Shown here: positions 9,162 to 17,177 of the stretch, piece after piece
How positions within the stretch are numbered: position 1 is the stretch's first letter
How the letters are laid out: every line of letters starts with the position of its first letter
DNA from: an uncultured Eubacterium sp.
Lineage (GTDB): Bacteria > Bacillota > Clostridia > Lachnospirales > Lachnospiraceae
NCBI GenBank assembly: GCA_910583555.1
Contig: CAJTXO010000024.1
Location: 204 to 47,256 of the forward strand
DNA length: 47,053 nt
Direction of reading: 5' to 3'
Made by a program: the position numbers and the translations under genes
The notes under the pieces: model-generated
Databases searched by the model: none
The model's input: the letters and a program-made list of their open reading frames with translations, nothing else
Told to the model about the DNA's origin: nothing

Positions 9162-10214
9162 ATGATGGATTTAACTTTTTTTAAAGGAAAAAAGGTGCTT
9201 GTGACAGGACATACTGGTTTTAAAGGATCCTGGATGTGCCGGACACTGATCCGCGCAGGGGCGGAAGTGACAGGGTATTCGCTGGAAGCACCGACCGAGC
9301 CCAATCTTTTTGCTTTGGCAGGGATTGAGGAAGCTATGAATTCTGTGATCGGAGACATCCGTGATCAGGAAAAACTGTCCGGCGTTTTTGATGAGATAAG
9401 GCCGGAGTTCGTGATCCACCTTGCGGCTCAGCCGATCGTGAGGGATTCGTACAAGGATCCGGTCTATACGTATGAGACGAATGTGATGGGAACGGTAAAT
9501 ATATGCGAGTGTGTCAGGAAATATGACTGCGTAAAAAGCTTTCTGAATGTGACGACGGATAAAGTGTATGAGAATAAAGAATGGGAGTGGGGGTATCGTG
9601 AAAATGAACCGTTGGATGGTTACGACCCGTATTCAAATAGTAAATCCTGTTCGGAGCTTGTGACGCACAGCTACAAAAATTCGTTTTTTACCGACGGAAG
9701 AGTTGCCGTATCGACGGCAAGGGCCGGTAATGTGATCGGCGGCGGGGATTTTGCCAATGACCGGATCATTCCTGACTGTGTCAGGGCAGCGGAGAAAAAG
9801 AAAGATATCATCATAAGGAATCCGTTTTCCACGAGACCGTATCAGCATGTGCTCGAACCAGTCATCGCCTATCTGATGATCGTAAAGGGGCAGTATGAGA
9901 ATCCGGAATTGCAGGGATACTATAATGTGGGCCCGGATGAGACGGATTGTGTGACGACCGGAGAGCTGGTGGAGATGTTCACAGAGCGGTGGGGTGATGG
10001 GCTCAAATGGATCGACCAGTATGATGGTGGTCCTCATGAGGCGAATTTTTTAAAACTGGATTGTTCGAAGCTAAAGACGACATTTGGATGGAAACCGAGA
10101 TGGGATGTGGCTGAGGCACTGGACAAGACGGTTGAGTGGACGAAGGCATGGTTTGCGGGTGAAAACGTCGCAGAGGTCATGGACAGGCAGATCCAGGACT
10201 TTGTATCAATCTAA
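9162..10214 (+). CDS. rfbG: CDP-glucose 4,6-dehydratase
   Basis: An extended short-chain dehydrogenase that converts CDP-D-glucose to CDP-4-keto-6-deoxy-D-glucose (EC 4.2.1.45), the entry to 3,6-dideoxyhexoses. The NAD-binding motif VTGHTGFKGSW (near residue 14) is diagnostic of this family rather than dTDP-glucose dehydratases. LAAQPIVRDSY, the VTTDKVYEN motif and the active-site YSNSK follow, then the family motif ARAGNVIGGGDF. The start at 9162 is preferred: AGGA at 9153-9156 is suitably spaced, whereas TTG 9144 and ATG 9150 lack a site. Length (350 aa) is normal. The partner RfbH is next, but the glucose-1-phosphate cytidylyltransferase that should make CDP-glucose is not in the window. 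Confidence 0.92.
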   Translation: MMDLTFFKGKKVLVTGHTGFKGSWMCRTLIRAGAEVTGYSLEAPTEPNLFALAGIEEAMNSVIGDIRDQEKLSGVFDEIRPEFVIHLAAQPIVRDSYKDPVYTYETNVMGTVNICECVRKYDCVKSFLNVTTDKVYENKEWEWGYRENEPLDGYDPYSNSKSCSELVTHSYKNSFFTDGRVAVSTARAGNVIGGGDFANDRIIPDCVRAAEKKKDIIIRNPFSTRPYQHVLEPVIAYLMIVKGQYENPELQGYYNVGPDETDCVTTGELVEMFTERWGDGLKWIDQYDGGPHEANFLKLDCSKLKTTFGWKPRWDVAEALDKTVEWTKAWFAGENVAEVMDRQIQDFVSI

Positions 10215-10242
10215 TAAAAAAGCAAAAGAAAGGGAATATACT

Positions 10243-11583
10243 ATGTTTGAAAATCTGAATGAAAAGCAGGCAAGAGAAACGATTTTAGAAATGGTGAAAG
10301 AGTATTGTGATAAGTACCACAATCAGGAGAAACCATTTGAAGAGGGAGACCGGATTCCGTATGCGTCCCGTTATTACGGACACGAAGAAATGGTAAATCT
10401 GGTGGACAGTTCACTGGAATTCTGGCTCACATCCGGCCGCTATACCGAACAGTTTGAAAAAGACTTTGCCGGGTATCTTGGTATCAAATATTGTTCTCTC
10501 GTAAACTCGGGTTCATCGGCGAACCTTCTCGCGTTTATGGCGCTTACGTCCCCGCTCATGGGAGACAGGAGGATCCTGCCGGGGGATGAAGTGATCACAG
10601 TGGCGGCGGGATTCCCGACGACGATCGCTCCGATCATCCAGTACGGTGCGGTGCCGGTATTTGTCGATATGACGATCCCCCAGTACAATATGGATGCTTC
10701 GATGCTGGAAGCGGCTGTTTCGGATAAGACAAAGGCGGTCATGATCGCGCATACACTTGGAAACCCGTGGGATCTCGGCGCGATCAAGGCATTTTGTGAC
10801 AAACATAACCTGTGGCTCGTGGAAGATAACTGCGATGCGCTAGGATCCAAATATACGATCGATGGGGAGGAGAAATTTACCGGTACGATCGGTGATGTGG
10901 GAACTTCCAGTTTTTATCCCCCCCACCATATGACGATGGGCGAGGGCGGTGCTGTGTATACAGATAATCCGCTGATCCATAAAGCCGTACGTTCCCTGAG
11001 GGACTGGGGAAGAGACTGTGTGTGCCCGTCCGGAAGGGACAATATGTGCGGCCACAGGTTTGATAAACAGTACGGGGAACTCCCGTTGGGATATGACCAT
11101 AAATATGTCTATTCCCATTTTGGCTATAATCTGAAAGCGACGGATATGCAGGCGGCCGTAGGCTGTGCCCAGCTTGCAAAGTTCCCTTCATTTGTAGAAA
11201 AGAGGAGACATAATTTTGACAGACTGCGCGAGGCGCTTACGGATGTAGAGGACAGGCTGATCCTTCCAGAGGCGTGCCCAAATTCAAAACCGAGCTGGTT
11301 TGGTTTCCTGATCACCTGTAAAGAAGGGGTGGATAAAAATAAACTGGTTCAGTATATCGAGGATCACGGAGTGCAGACACGTATGCTCTTTGCTGGAAAT
11401 ATCGTAAAGCAGCCGTGTTTTGATGAGTTCCGGGCATCCGGAAAGGGATACCGCGTGGTCGGGGACCTGAAGGTGACGGACCGCATTATGAATGATACAT
11501 TCTGGCTCGGCGTTTATCCGGGAATGACAGATGAGAAGATTGATTATATGGCGAAGGTCATAAAAGAGGCGCTGGCAGATTAA
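10243..11583 (+). CDS. rfbH: CDP-4-dehydro-6-deoxyglucose 3-dehydratase (E1), RfbH/DdhC
   Basis: This aminotransferase-fold enzyme removes the C3 hydroxyl of CDP-4-keto-6-deoxyglucose using pyridoxamine phosphate and a [2Fe-2S] cluster (EC 1.17.1.1). Instead of the usual PLP lysine it has histidines in FYPPHHMTMGEGGAV (His 228-229), the hallmark that separates E1 from ordinary sugar aminotransferases. Four cysteines in and near DCVCPSGRDNMCGHRF (about 260-272) match the iron-sulfur ligand region of E1. The start at 10243 follows an AAAGGGA site; the frame continues upstream but only overlaps rfbG. Length 446 aa is normal. The E3 ferredoxin-type reductase partner and the later reductase or epimerase for a named dideoxyhexose are not in the window. 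Confidence 0.92.
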   Translation: MFENLNEKQARETILEMVKEYCDKYHNQEKPFEEGDRIPYASRYYGHEEMVNLVDSSLEFWLTSGRYTEQFEKDFAGYLGIKYCSLVNSGSSANLLAFMALTSPLMGDRRILPGDEVITVAAGFPTTIAPIIQYGAVPVFVDMTIPQYNMDASMLEAAVSDKTKAVMIAHTLGNPWDLGAIKAFCDKHNLWLVEDNCDALGSKYTIDGEEKFTGTIGDVGTSSFYPPHHMTMGEGGAVYTDNPLIHKAVRSLRDWGRDCVCPSGRDNMCGHRFDKQYGELPLGYDHKYVYSHFGYNLKATDMQAAVGCAQLAKFPSFVEKRRHNFDRLREALTDVEDRLILPEACPNSKPSWFGFLITCKEGVDKNKLVQYIEDHGVQTRMLFAGNIVKQPCFDEFRASGKGYRVVGDLKVTDRIMNDTFWLGVYPGMTDEKIDYMAKVIKEALAD

Positions 11584-11625
11584 TGGTGGATTGGATGCCT
11601 GTTTTCGGGGCAGGAGAGTATAGAG

Positions 11626-12594
11626 ATGAAAAAAGTAATAAGTGTGATGATACCTACGTTCAATGAGGAAGAGAACGTAGTACCGATTGCGGAAGCGGTG
11701 ATCGATGAGATTACGGTAAACCTTCCTCAGTATGATTATGAGATCCTTTTTATTGACAATGATTCTACCGATACGACGAGAGCGAAAATACGGGGATTAT
11801 GTGAAAAGAATAAGAGGATCAAGGCGATTTTCAATGTAAAAAATTTTGGACAGTTCAATTCCCCGTTCTACGGTCTTTTACAGACGACGGGGGATTGTAC
11901 CGTTTTGTTATGCGCGGATTTTCAGGACCCGATTGCGATGATCACCCGGTTTGTACATGAGTGGGAACAGGGATACAAGATTGTGATCGGGATCAAATCG
12001 ACGAGTAAAGAAAATAAGTTCATGTATTTTCTGCGGAGCTGTTACTATAAGCTGATCAAGAGAATGTCCAGTGTAGAGCAGATCGAGCATTTTACCGGAT
12101 TTGGTTTATATGATAAGTCTTTTTTGGATGTGCTAAGGGAGCTCGATGATCCGATGCCATTTCTGCGGGGTATCGTGGCAGAGCTTGGCTTTAAGCGCAA
12201 GGATATTGAGTATCAGCAGGAAAAGCGGCGTGCCGGCAAGACCCATAATAACTGGTACAGTCTGTATGATGCCGCCATGCTCAGTTTTACTTCTTATACA
12301 AAAGTGGGAATGCGTATCGCGACGATCATGGGATTTGTCCTGTCCGGTTTGAGCATCGCTGTGGCATTTGTCTATCTGGTCATGAAGCTTGTTTTCTGGG
12401 ACCGCTTTGTAGCCGGTATGACGCCGATCCTTTTGGGAATTTTTGTGTTTGGATCGGTTCAGTTGTTCTTTATCGGATTGCTGGGAGAGTATATCATGAG
12501 TATCAATTCGAGGGTGACACGCCGCCCGCTTGTTGTCGAGGAAGAACGGATCAATTTCGTGGATTCGGAAACGAAAGGAGAACAAAATGAGTAA
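11626..12594 (+). CDS. Polyprenyl-phosphate glycosyltransferase, GtrB/CsbB-like (GT2)
   Basis: A 322-residue membrane-bound GT2 enzyme that moves a sugar from a nucleotide donor to undecaprenyl phosphate on the cytoplasmic face. The N-terminal GT-A domain has the start SVMIPTFNEEENV, a DNDSTD motif and the metal-binding ADFQDP (about residue 105). Two membrane helices (about 229-258 and 263-290) end in the family-typical GLLGEYI. This layout matches GtrB, CsbB and YkcC. It overlaps the GtrA-like gene by 8 bases. CsbB/GtrB, GtrA and YfhO-type proteins form known three-component systems for glycosylation outside the membrane, and all three are present here. The sugar (glucose, GlcNAc, rhamnose or a dideoxyhexose) cannot be told from sequence. 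Confidence 0.88.
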   Translation: MKKVISVMIPTFNEEENVVPIAEAVIDEITVNLPQYDYEILFIDNDSTDTTRAKIRGLCEKNKRIKAIFNVKNFGQFNSPFYGLLQTTGDCTVLLCADFQDPIAMITRFVHEWEQGYKIVIGIKSTSKENKFMYFLRSCYYKLIKRMSSVEQIEHFTGFGLYDKSFLDVLRELDDPMPFLRGIVAELGFKRKDIEYQQEKRRAGKTHNNWYSLYDAAMLSFTSYTKVGMRIATIMGFVLSGLSIAVAFVYLVMKLVFWDRFVAGMTPILLGIFVFGSVQLFFIGLLGEYIMSINSRVTRRPLVVEEERINFVDSETKGEQNE

Positions 12595-13120
12595 CGTAGC
12601 TGAAAAACTTTGGAATCTCATCGAAACAATGGTGCGGGGAATCTTCGGATTGTTCTTCCGCATTTTCCATATCGAATTTACCGAGGAGCAGTGGGAGTCA
12701 CTCCTGCAGTTCGTGCGGTTTGGCATCGTCGGTGCGTGGAATACGGTGTTTTCGTATGCCATCAACGTGTGCTGCCTGTTAATATTTAAAAAAATGGGTA
12801 TATTAAGTGTGGCGGACCTGGATATGTATGTGGCGAATACGATCGCGTTTATCCTCAGTGTTCTCTGTTCGTTCCTTCTGAACAGCCGGTTTGTATTTAC
12901 GCTGGAAGAAGGACAGAGCCGCAGTTTCTGGAAGGCTTTGTTAAAAAGTTACCTGTCGTACGGATTTACGGGGATCATTTTGAATAACATACTGGCTTAT
13001 GTCTGGGTAGGGATTTTTGGAATTTCCAAATTTGTTGCGCCGCTGATCAGTCTGATCATTGCCATTCCGATCAACTTTTTTATGAACAAACTCTGGGCGT
13101 TTAAGACGGAAGAGGAATAA
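12587..13120 (+). CDS. GtrA-family membrane protein, putative polyprenyl-phosphate-sugar flippase
   Basis: A 177-residue protein with four membrane helices (about 44-68, 83-106, 118-142, 147-165 of the mature frame). It has family-typical residues: QFVRFGIVGAWNTVFSY at the first helix, NSRFVF after the second and NKLWAFK at the end. GtrA/GtcA proteins are thought to flip undecaprenyl-phosphate-linked sugars across the membrane. The start is ATG 12587, six bases after AAAGGAG, overlapping the stop of the upstream GtrB-like gene; a longer upstream frame only covers the GtrB end. Translational coupling with its partner is likely. Confidence in family high, in flippase function moderate as in the literature. 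Confidence 0.85.
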   Translation: MSNVAEKLWNLIETMVRGIFGLFFRIFHIEFTEEQWESLLQFVRFGIVGAWNTVFSYAINVCCLLIFKKMGILSVADLDMYVANTIAFILSVLCSFLLNSRFVFTLEEGQSRSFWKALLKSYLSYGFTGIILNNILAYVWVGIFGISKFVAPLISLIIAIPINFFMNKLWAFKTEEE

Positions 13121-13127
13121 AAAAAAC

Positions 13128-13156
13128 TTTTCAAATGAGGAAAGATATGGTAAAAT
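13128..13156 (+). promoter_or_regulatory. Possible extended -10 promoter
   Basis: TTTTCA at 13128-13133 and TAAAAT at 13151-13156 have a 17-bp spacer, and TGG immediately precedes the -10. It lies in the 70-base gap between the GtrA-like gene and the next glycosyltransferase and could start a transcript for the GDP-sugar genes. Weak -35, hence moderate confidence. Confidence 0.45.
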
Positions 13157-13190
13157 GGTTTCGAATGAACAAATGACATGGAGGAAAAAC

Positions 13191-13898
13191 ATGGGAATTA
13201 GTGTTATCCTGCTGGCATACAAAGAGGAAGAAAACCTCAAAGTCCTGTTGCCGCAGATCATAGACAATGTGAAAAAGACAGGGGAGGAGTATGAGATCCT
13301 GGTGATCGATACGGCCGAACCTCTCGATGATACAGAGGGCGTATGTAAGACATTTGGGGCGAGGTATATCAATCAGGAAGAGCCGGCGTTTGGCGGCGCG
13401 TTCAAGACGGGCATCAAGTATGCCGAGATGGACAAGTTCCTTATTTTAGACAGCGACGGTTCGCACAATCCCAAATATATCCCGGCCATATATGAGAAGT
13501 TCACGAAAGAGAACTGCGATGTTGTCATCGGCTCGCGCTATGTGGAGGGCGGGAAGACGAACGACGCGAAGAGTTCGATCGTGATGTCTCATATCTTAAA
13601 CGGCATGTTCCGGCTGTTTCTCGGCATTAAGGCGAAAGACATTTCGACCGATTACCGCATGTATCATACGGAACAGCTAAAAAAAGTTTCGCTTACGTGC
13701 CGGAACTACGACGTGCTGCAGGAAGTGCTCCTGCGTCTCCGGTTAAATAAGGCGGATAAAAAATTGAAGATCGGGGAAGTTCCCATTGAGTTCGACAAGC
13801 GTATTTACGGCGAGTCGAAGCGGCGGCTGCTTCCGTTTATCATGAGTTATATTAAGACTTTGTGTAAGCTTACCATTACGCGGATGGTTGGGAAATAG
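13191..13898 (+). CDS. DPM1-like family 2 glycosyltransferase
   Basis: A 235-residue soluble GT2 protein without membrane helices, like dolichol/polyprenol-phosphate mannosyltransferase (DPM1). It starts SVILLAYKEEENL, has the nucleotide-binding ILVIDTAEP, the metal motif LDSDGSHNP (about 86-94), and the VIGSRYVEGG and DISTDYRMY motifs typical of polyprenyl-phosphate mannosyl/glucosyl transferases. The start is the ATG at 13191 behind GGAGG; the frame upstream of it has no site. Since ManA and ManC follow directly, it may use GDP-mannose to make polyprenyl-phosphate-mannose for one of the GT-C proteins; that is inference. It could also be a transferase that acts directly on the growing repeat unit. 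Confidence 0.75.
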   Translation: MGISVILLAYKEEENLKVLLPQIIDNVKKTGEEYEILVIDTAEPLDDTEGVCKTFGARYINQEEPAFGGAFKTGIKYAEMDKFLILDSDGSHNPKYIPAIYEKFTKENCDVVIGSRYVEGGKTNDAKSSIVMSHILNGMFRLFLGIKAKDISTDYRMYHTEQLKKVSLTCRNYDVLQEVLLRLRLNKADKKLKIGEVPIEFDKRIYGESKRRLLPFIMSYIKTLCKLTITRMVGK

Positions 13899-13923
13899 GT
13901 GGAAATAACAGAAAGGCAATGAT

Positions 13924-14889
13924 ATGATGTATCCGATGAAGTTGGCGCCAGTGTATAAGGACTACCTCTGGGGCGGCCATGAGCTGGAACGGCTGTATGG
14001 AAAGGCCGGAGAGGGGGCGTGTACGGCGGAGAGCTGGGAACTCTGCAGCCTGCCGGAAGGAAAGAGCGTCATAAAGAACGGTCAGTACAAAGGCAGGTTC
14101 CTCAGCGATATCCTGGCGGAGAATCCGTGCTTTGTTTCACCCAAATTCGGATCGGGGGACCGGTTTCCCATCCTCATCAAGTTTATCGACGCGAAGCAGA
14201 AGCTGTCGATCCAGGTACATCCTTCAGACAATACGGCGCGGCACGAACTCGGCGAGGAAGGAAAGGCGGAAATGTGGTATGTCATTTCATCAAAGCCTCA
14301 CTCCTTTTTATATTATGGACTGAACCGGGAACTTTCGAAGGAGCGGATTGAGGAAAAGATCCGGGACGGCTCGGTCTGCGACGTGCTGAACCGGGTCGAA
14401 GTGCATGCCGGGGACGTATTTTTTATTCATCCGGGAACGATCCATGCGATCGGAGCCGGCATGGTGATCGCCGAGATCCAGCAGAGTTCGAATACGACAT
14501 TCCGCGTGTACGACTATCTGCGCAAAGACAAGGACGGGAACTATCGGGAACTTCATATTGACCGGGCGATCGAAGTCATCGACCGCACGCCGATCGTGCC
14601 GTCGCAGGTGTTTGATAATAACGAAGTCCGCCTGAAAGAGGGACGGCTCCGCCGTTTGTTTGAGTGCAGCTATTTCAGCGTACTCCGTATCGAAAACTGG
14701 GGCGGGAAGATCAAGTTCTGGTGTGACCGCAGTTCGTTCCACTCGCTGCTCGTAGTAAAAGGGAGCGGGTATCTGGAATACAGGGGCAGACGGTATGATT
14801 TCCAGGCTGGTGACAGCATATATATTCCGGCGGGGATGGGGGAATATTATATCCATGGCCGCCATGAAATCTTGATGTCAAAGCTATAA
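13924..14889 (+). CDS. manA: Mannose-6-phosphate isomerase, class I type
   Basis: It interconverts fructose-6-phosphate and mannose-6-phosphate (EC 5.3.1.8), the first step to GDP-mannose. The 321-residue length is that of Firmicutes ManA. Zinc-site motifs are visible: KLSIQVHPSD (Gln and His), KAEMWYVI (Glu) and HPGTIHAIGAG (His). A second cupin half with GDSIYIPAG lies near the C-terminus. The ATG at 13924 is followed by a second ATG at 13927; either can be used behind GAAAGG. It sits between the DPM1-like transferase and ManC, completing the supply of mannose phosphate. The stop codon lies in a small tandem duplication. Confidence 0.9.
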   Translation: MMYPMKLAPVYKDYLWGGHELERLYGKAGEGACTAESWELCSLPEGKSVIKNGQYKGRFLSDILAENPCFVSPKFGSGDRFPILIKFIDAKQKLSIQVHPSDNTARHELGEEGKAEMWYVISSKPHSFLYYGLNRELSKERIEEKIRDGSVCDVLNRVEVHAGDVFFIHPGTIHAIGAGMVIAEIQQSSNTTFRVYDYLRKDKDGNYRELHIDRAIEVIDRTPIVPSQVFDNNEVRLKEGRLRRLFECSYFSVLRIENWGGKIKFWCDRSSFHSLLVVKGSGYLEYRGRRYDFQAGDSIYIPAGMGEYYIHGRHEILMSKL

Positions 14890-14906
14890 AGTGTCAAAGC
14901 TATAAA
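14876..14906 (+). repeat. 15-bp tandem duplication across the manA stop codon
   Basis: The segment TGTCAAAGCTATAAA occurs at 14876-14890 and again at 14892-14906, with one base between. The first copy contains the end of manA; the second extends the intergenic gap. It looks like a recent slippage duplication without effect on the protein. Confidence 0.8.
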
Positions 14907-14926
14907 AGAAAGGAATGGATATTTCA

Positions 14927-15997
14927 ATGAAAGTTACAGCAATGATCATGGCAGGAGGACGGGGCGAGCGGTTTTGGCCGAAGAGCCGCAAGAGCCTGCC
15001 AAAACAGTTTTTAAGCCTGACGGATGACGGTGTGACGATGATCCAGGACACGGTGAGCAGGATCCTGCCGCTTGTCGATATGGAGGATATTTACATCGTG
15101 ACAAACCGGGATTATAAGGAGCTTGCGATGGAGCAGCTGCCGGAGCTGCCGGAAGAGAACATACTGTGCGAGCCGGTCGGCCGGAATACAGCGCCGTGTG
15201 TCGGACTTGCCGCCATGCACATCGGCAGTAAGTATGACGACGCTCTTATGATCGTACTCCCGTCAGATCATCTGATCAAATACAATTCGATGTTTTTAAA
15301 TGTGCTGCGGGACGCGTGCGCGGTGGCGGAAAAGGGTGAGAACCTGACAACGATCGGCATTACCCCGAATTACCCGGAGACCGGTTACGGCTACATCAAG
15401 TTTGATCCCGACCAGAGCGAGGGGCGCGCGTACGGCGTGGAGCGGTTTGTGGAAAAACCCGACCTGAAAACGGCGAAGAAGTATCTGGCGGACGAGTCCT
15501 ATCTGTGGAACAGCGGGATGTTTGTGTGGAAGGTTTCCACGATCCTGGCAGATATTGAGAAATATATCCCGAATACGTATGAGGGACTGGTGAAGATCAA
15601 AGAGGCCATCGGCACCGAGGAGCAGGACGCCGTACTGGAGGCGGAGTTCCAGAAGATGGAATCCGAATCGATCGATTACGGCATTATGGAAAAGGCAGAT
15701 CACATTTATGTCATTCCCGGGACGTTTGGCTGGGATGACGTCGGTTCGTGGCTGGCGGTCGGAAGGATCCGCTCGACCAATGAATTTGGAAACACCGTTC
15801 AGGGAAATGTGATCACTGTGGAGACGAAAAACTCGATCATCGAGGGAACGGACAAGCTGATCGCTGCCGTAGGGTTGAAGGATATCATCGTGGTCGATAC
15901 CGATGACGCGCTTTTGATCTGTGACAAAGGTCATGCCGGCGATATTAAGAAAGTGCTGGAGAACCTTCGGATCTGCAACCGGAACGAGTACATCTAG
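14927..15997 (+). CDS. manC: Mannose-1-phosphate guanylyltransferase
   Basis: It forms GDP-mannose from GTP and mannose-1-phosphate (EC 2.7.7.13). The N-terminal pyrophosphorylase signature MAGGRGERFWPKSR is followed by PKQF, the FVEKP motif (about 182), WNSGMFVWK and GTFGWDDVGSW. At about 356 residues it is the short type without the isomerase domain, consistent with the separate manA next door. The start at ATG 14927 gives the canonical MKVTAMIMAGG; an in-frame ATG at 14915 abuts the AAGGA site with no spacing, so it is less likely though possible. It feeds Gmd and the DPM1-like enzyme. Confidence 0.92.
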   Translation: MKVTAMIMAGGRGERFWPKSRKSLPKQFLSLTDDGVTMIQDTVSRILPLVDMEDIYIVTNRDYKELAMEQLPELPEENILCEPVGRNTAPCVGLAAMHIGSKYDDALMIVLPSDHLIKYNSMFLNVLRDACAVAEKGENLTTIGITPNYPETGYGYIKFDPDQSEGRAYGVERFVEKPDLKTAKKYLADESYLWNSGMFVWKVSTILADIEKYIPNTYEGLVKIKEAIGTEEQDAVLEAEFQKMESESIDYGIMEKADHIYVIPGTFGWDDVGSWLAVGRIRSTNEFGNTVQGNVITVETKNSIIEGTDKLIAAVGLKDIIVVDTDDALLICDKGHAGDIKKVLENLRICNRNEYI

Positions 15998-16121
15998 TGC
16001 AGGGATCCATGTTCTGTACTATGTATCATATCAGCCGGGGGCAACGATGTTCCATCTGTATGTATGAAACCCGGCATTACAGGAAAAAATAGCGAAAACA
16101 GGTTTTTTGAAAGGAGATTGT

Positions 16122-17156
16122 ATGAAACGTGCATTGATTACAGGTATTACCGGACAGGACGGTTCTTACCTTGCAGAATTGTTGTTGGAAAAAGGATATG
16201 AGGTATACGGCATCATGCGCCGTAAAAGTGTAGTGGACTATGGAAATGTGGAGCATATCAAGGATAAGCTGAATTTTATCTACGCGGATATGACTGATGT
16301 GGTATCCCTGATCCGCGCGATGCGCATCAGCCAGGCCGATGAGATCTACAATCTGGCGGCGCAGTCGTTCGTGGCGACGAGCTGGGAGCAGCCGCTCGCG
16401 ACGGCGGACATCGACGCGCTCGGCGTGACGAATATGCTGGAGGCGATCCGCACAGTGAAACCGGAGGCGAGATTTTACCAGGCTTCTACGAGTGAGATGT
16501 TTGGTCTCGTTCAGGAGATGCCGCAGAAGGAGACGACGCCGTTCTATCCGCGTTCGCCATACGGAGTAGCGAAAGTGTACGGACACTGGATCACGAAAAA
16601 CTACCGAGAGAGTTATGATTTGTACGCCTGCTCCGGTATTTTGTTCAACCATGAGTCGGAGAGGCGCGGACTGGAGTTCGTGACGAGAAAGATCACAGAC
16701 GCGGTAGCGCGTATCAAGCTTGGCGTACAGGATCATGTGGAACTCGGAAATATGGATTCGAAAAGAGACTGGGGCCATTCGAAGGATTATGTGCATGCGA
16801 TGTGGCTCATGCTCCAGCAGGATAAGCCGGACGATTATGTCGTTGCTACCGGCGAGACGCGTACGGTGCGTGAATTTGTCGAGCTTGCGTTCGGCCATGT
16901 GGGTATCGAGGTCGAGTGGAAGGGCGAAGGCGTAGATGAGATCGGTGTGGATAAGGCGACGGGAAAGACGATCGTGACGATCAATCCGAAATTCTTCCGT
17001 CCGGCTGAGGTGGAAGTGCTTCTCGGCGATCCTTCCAAAGCGGAGAAAACGCTCGGATGGAAGCGGGAGATCTCATTCAGCCAGCTTGTGGAGAGAATGG
17101 TGAAGAACGATCTGGCACTGGTGGAGAAAGAGATCAAGGTGCAGTCGATCCAGTAA
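16122..17156 (+). CDS. gmd: GDP-mannose 4,6-dehydratase
   Basis: It converts GDP-D-mannose to GDP-4-keto-6-deoxy-D-mannose (EC 4.2.1.47). The NADP-binding motif is GITGQDGSYLAE at the N-terminus. NLAAQSFVATSW, the active-site ASTSEMFG and the YGVAK catalytic Tyr/Lys motif follow, with LFNHESERRG and RDWGHSKDYV typical of Gmd. The product is 344 residues from ATG 16122, which has AAGGAGA in front; TTG 16107 would include the ribosome site. The 124-base gap before it holds no clear terminator. The gene directly after is the matching reductase, so the pair makes GDP-6-deoxy-D-mannose (GDP-D-rhamnose). Confidence 0.95.
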   Translation: MKRALITGITGQDGSYLAELLLEKGYEVYGIMRRKSVVDYGNVEHIKDKLNFIYADMTDVVSLIRAMRISQADEIYNLAAQSFVATSWEQPLATADIDALGVTNMLEAIRTVKPEARFYQASTSEMFGLVQEMPQKETTPFYPRSPYGVAKVYGHWITKNYRESYDLYACSGILFNHESERRGLEFVTRKITDAVARIKLGVQDHVELGNMDSKRDWGHSKDYVHAMWLMLQQDKPDDYVVATGETRTVREFVELAFGHVGIEVEWKGEGVDEIGVDKATGKTIVTINPKFFRPAEVEVLLGDPSKAEKTLGWKREISFSQLVERMVKNDLALVEKEIKVQSIQ

Positions 17157-17177
17157 GAAGCGGAAATGAGGGGAAGC

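Noticed and set aside
10084..10242. Upstream extension of the rfbH frame
   Set aside because: It is the out-of-frame 3' end of rfbG; the family N-terminus and a ribosome site place the start at 10243.
15998..16121. Possible terminator (GCCGGG ... CCCGGC) between manC and gmd
   Set aside because: The arms are only 6 bp and about 35 bases apart, with no T-run; the genes continue the same pathway, so termination here is unlikely.
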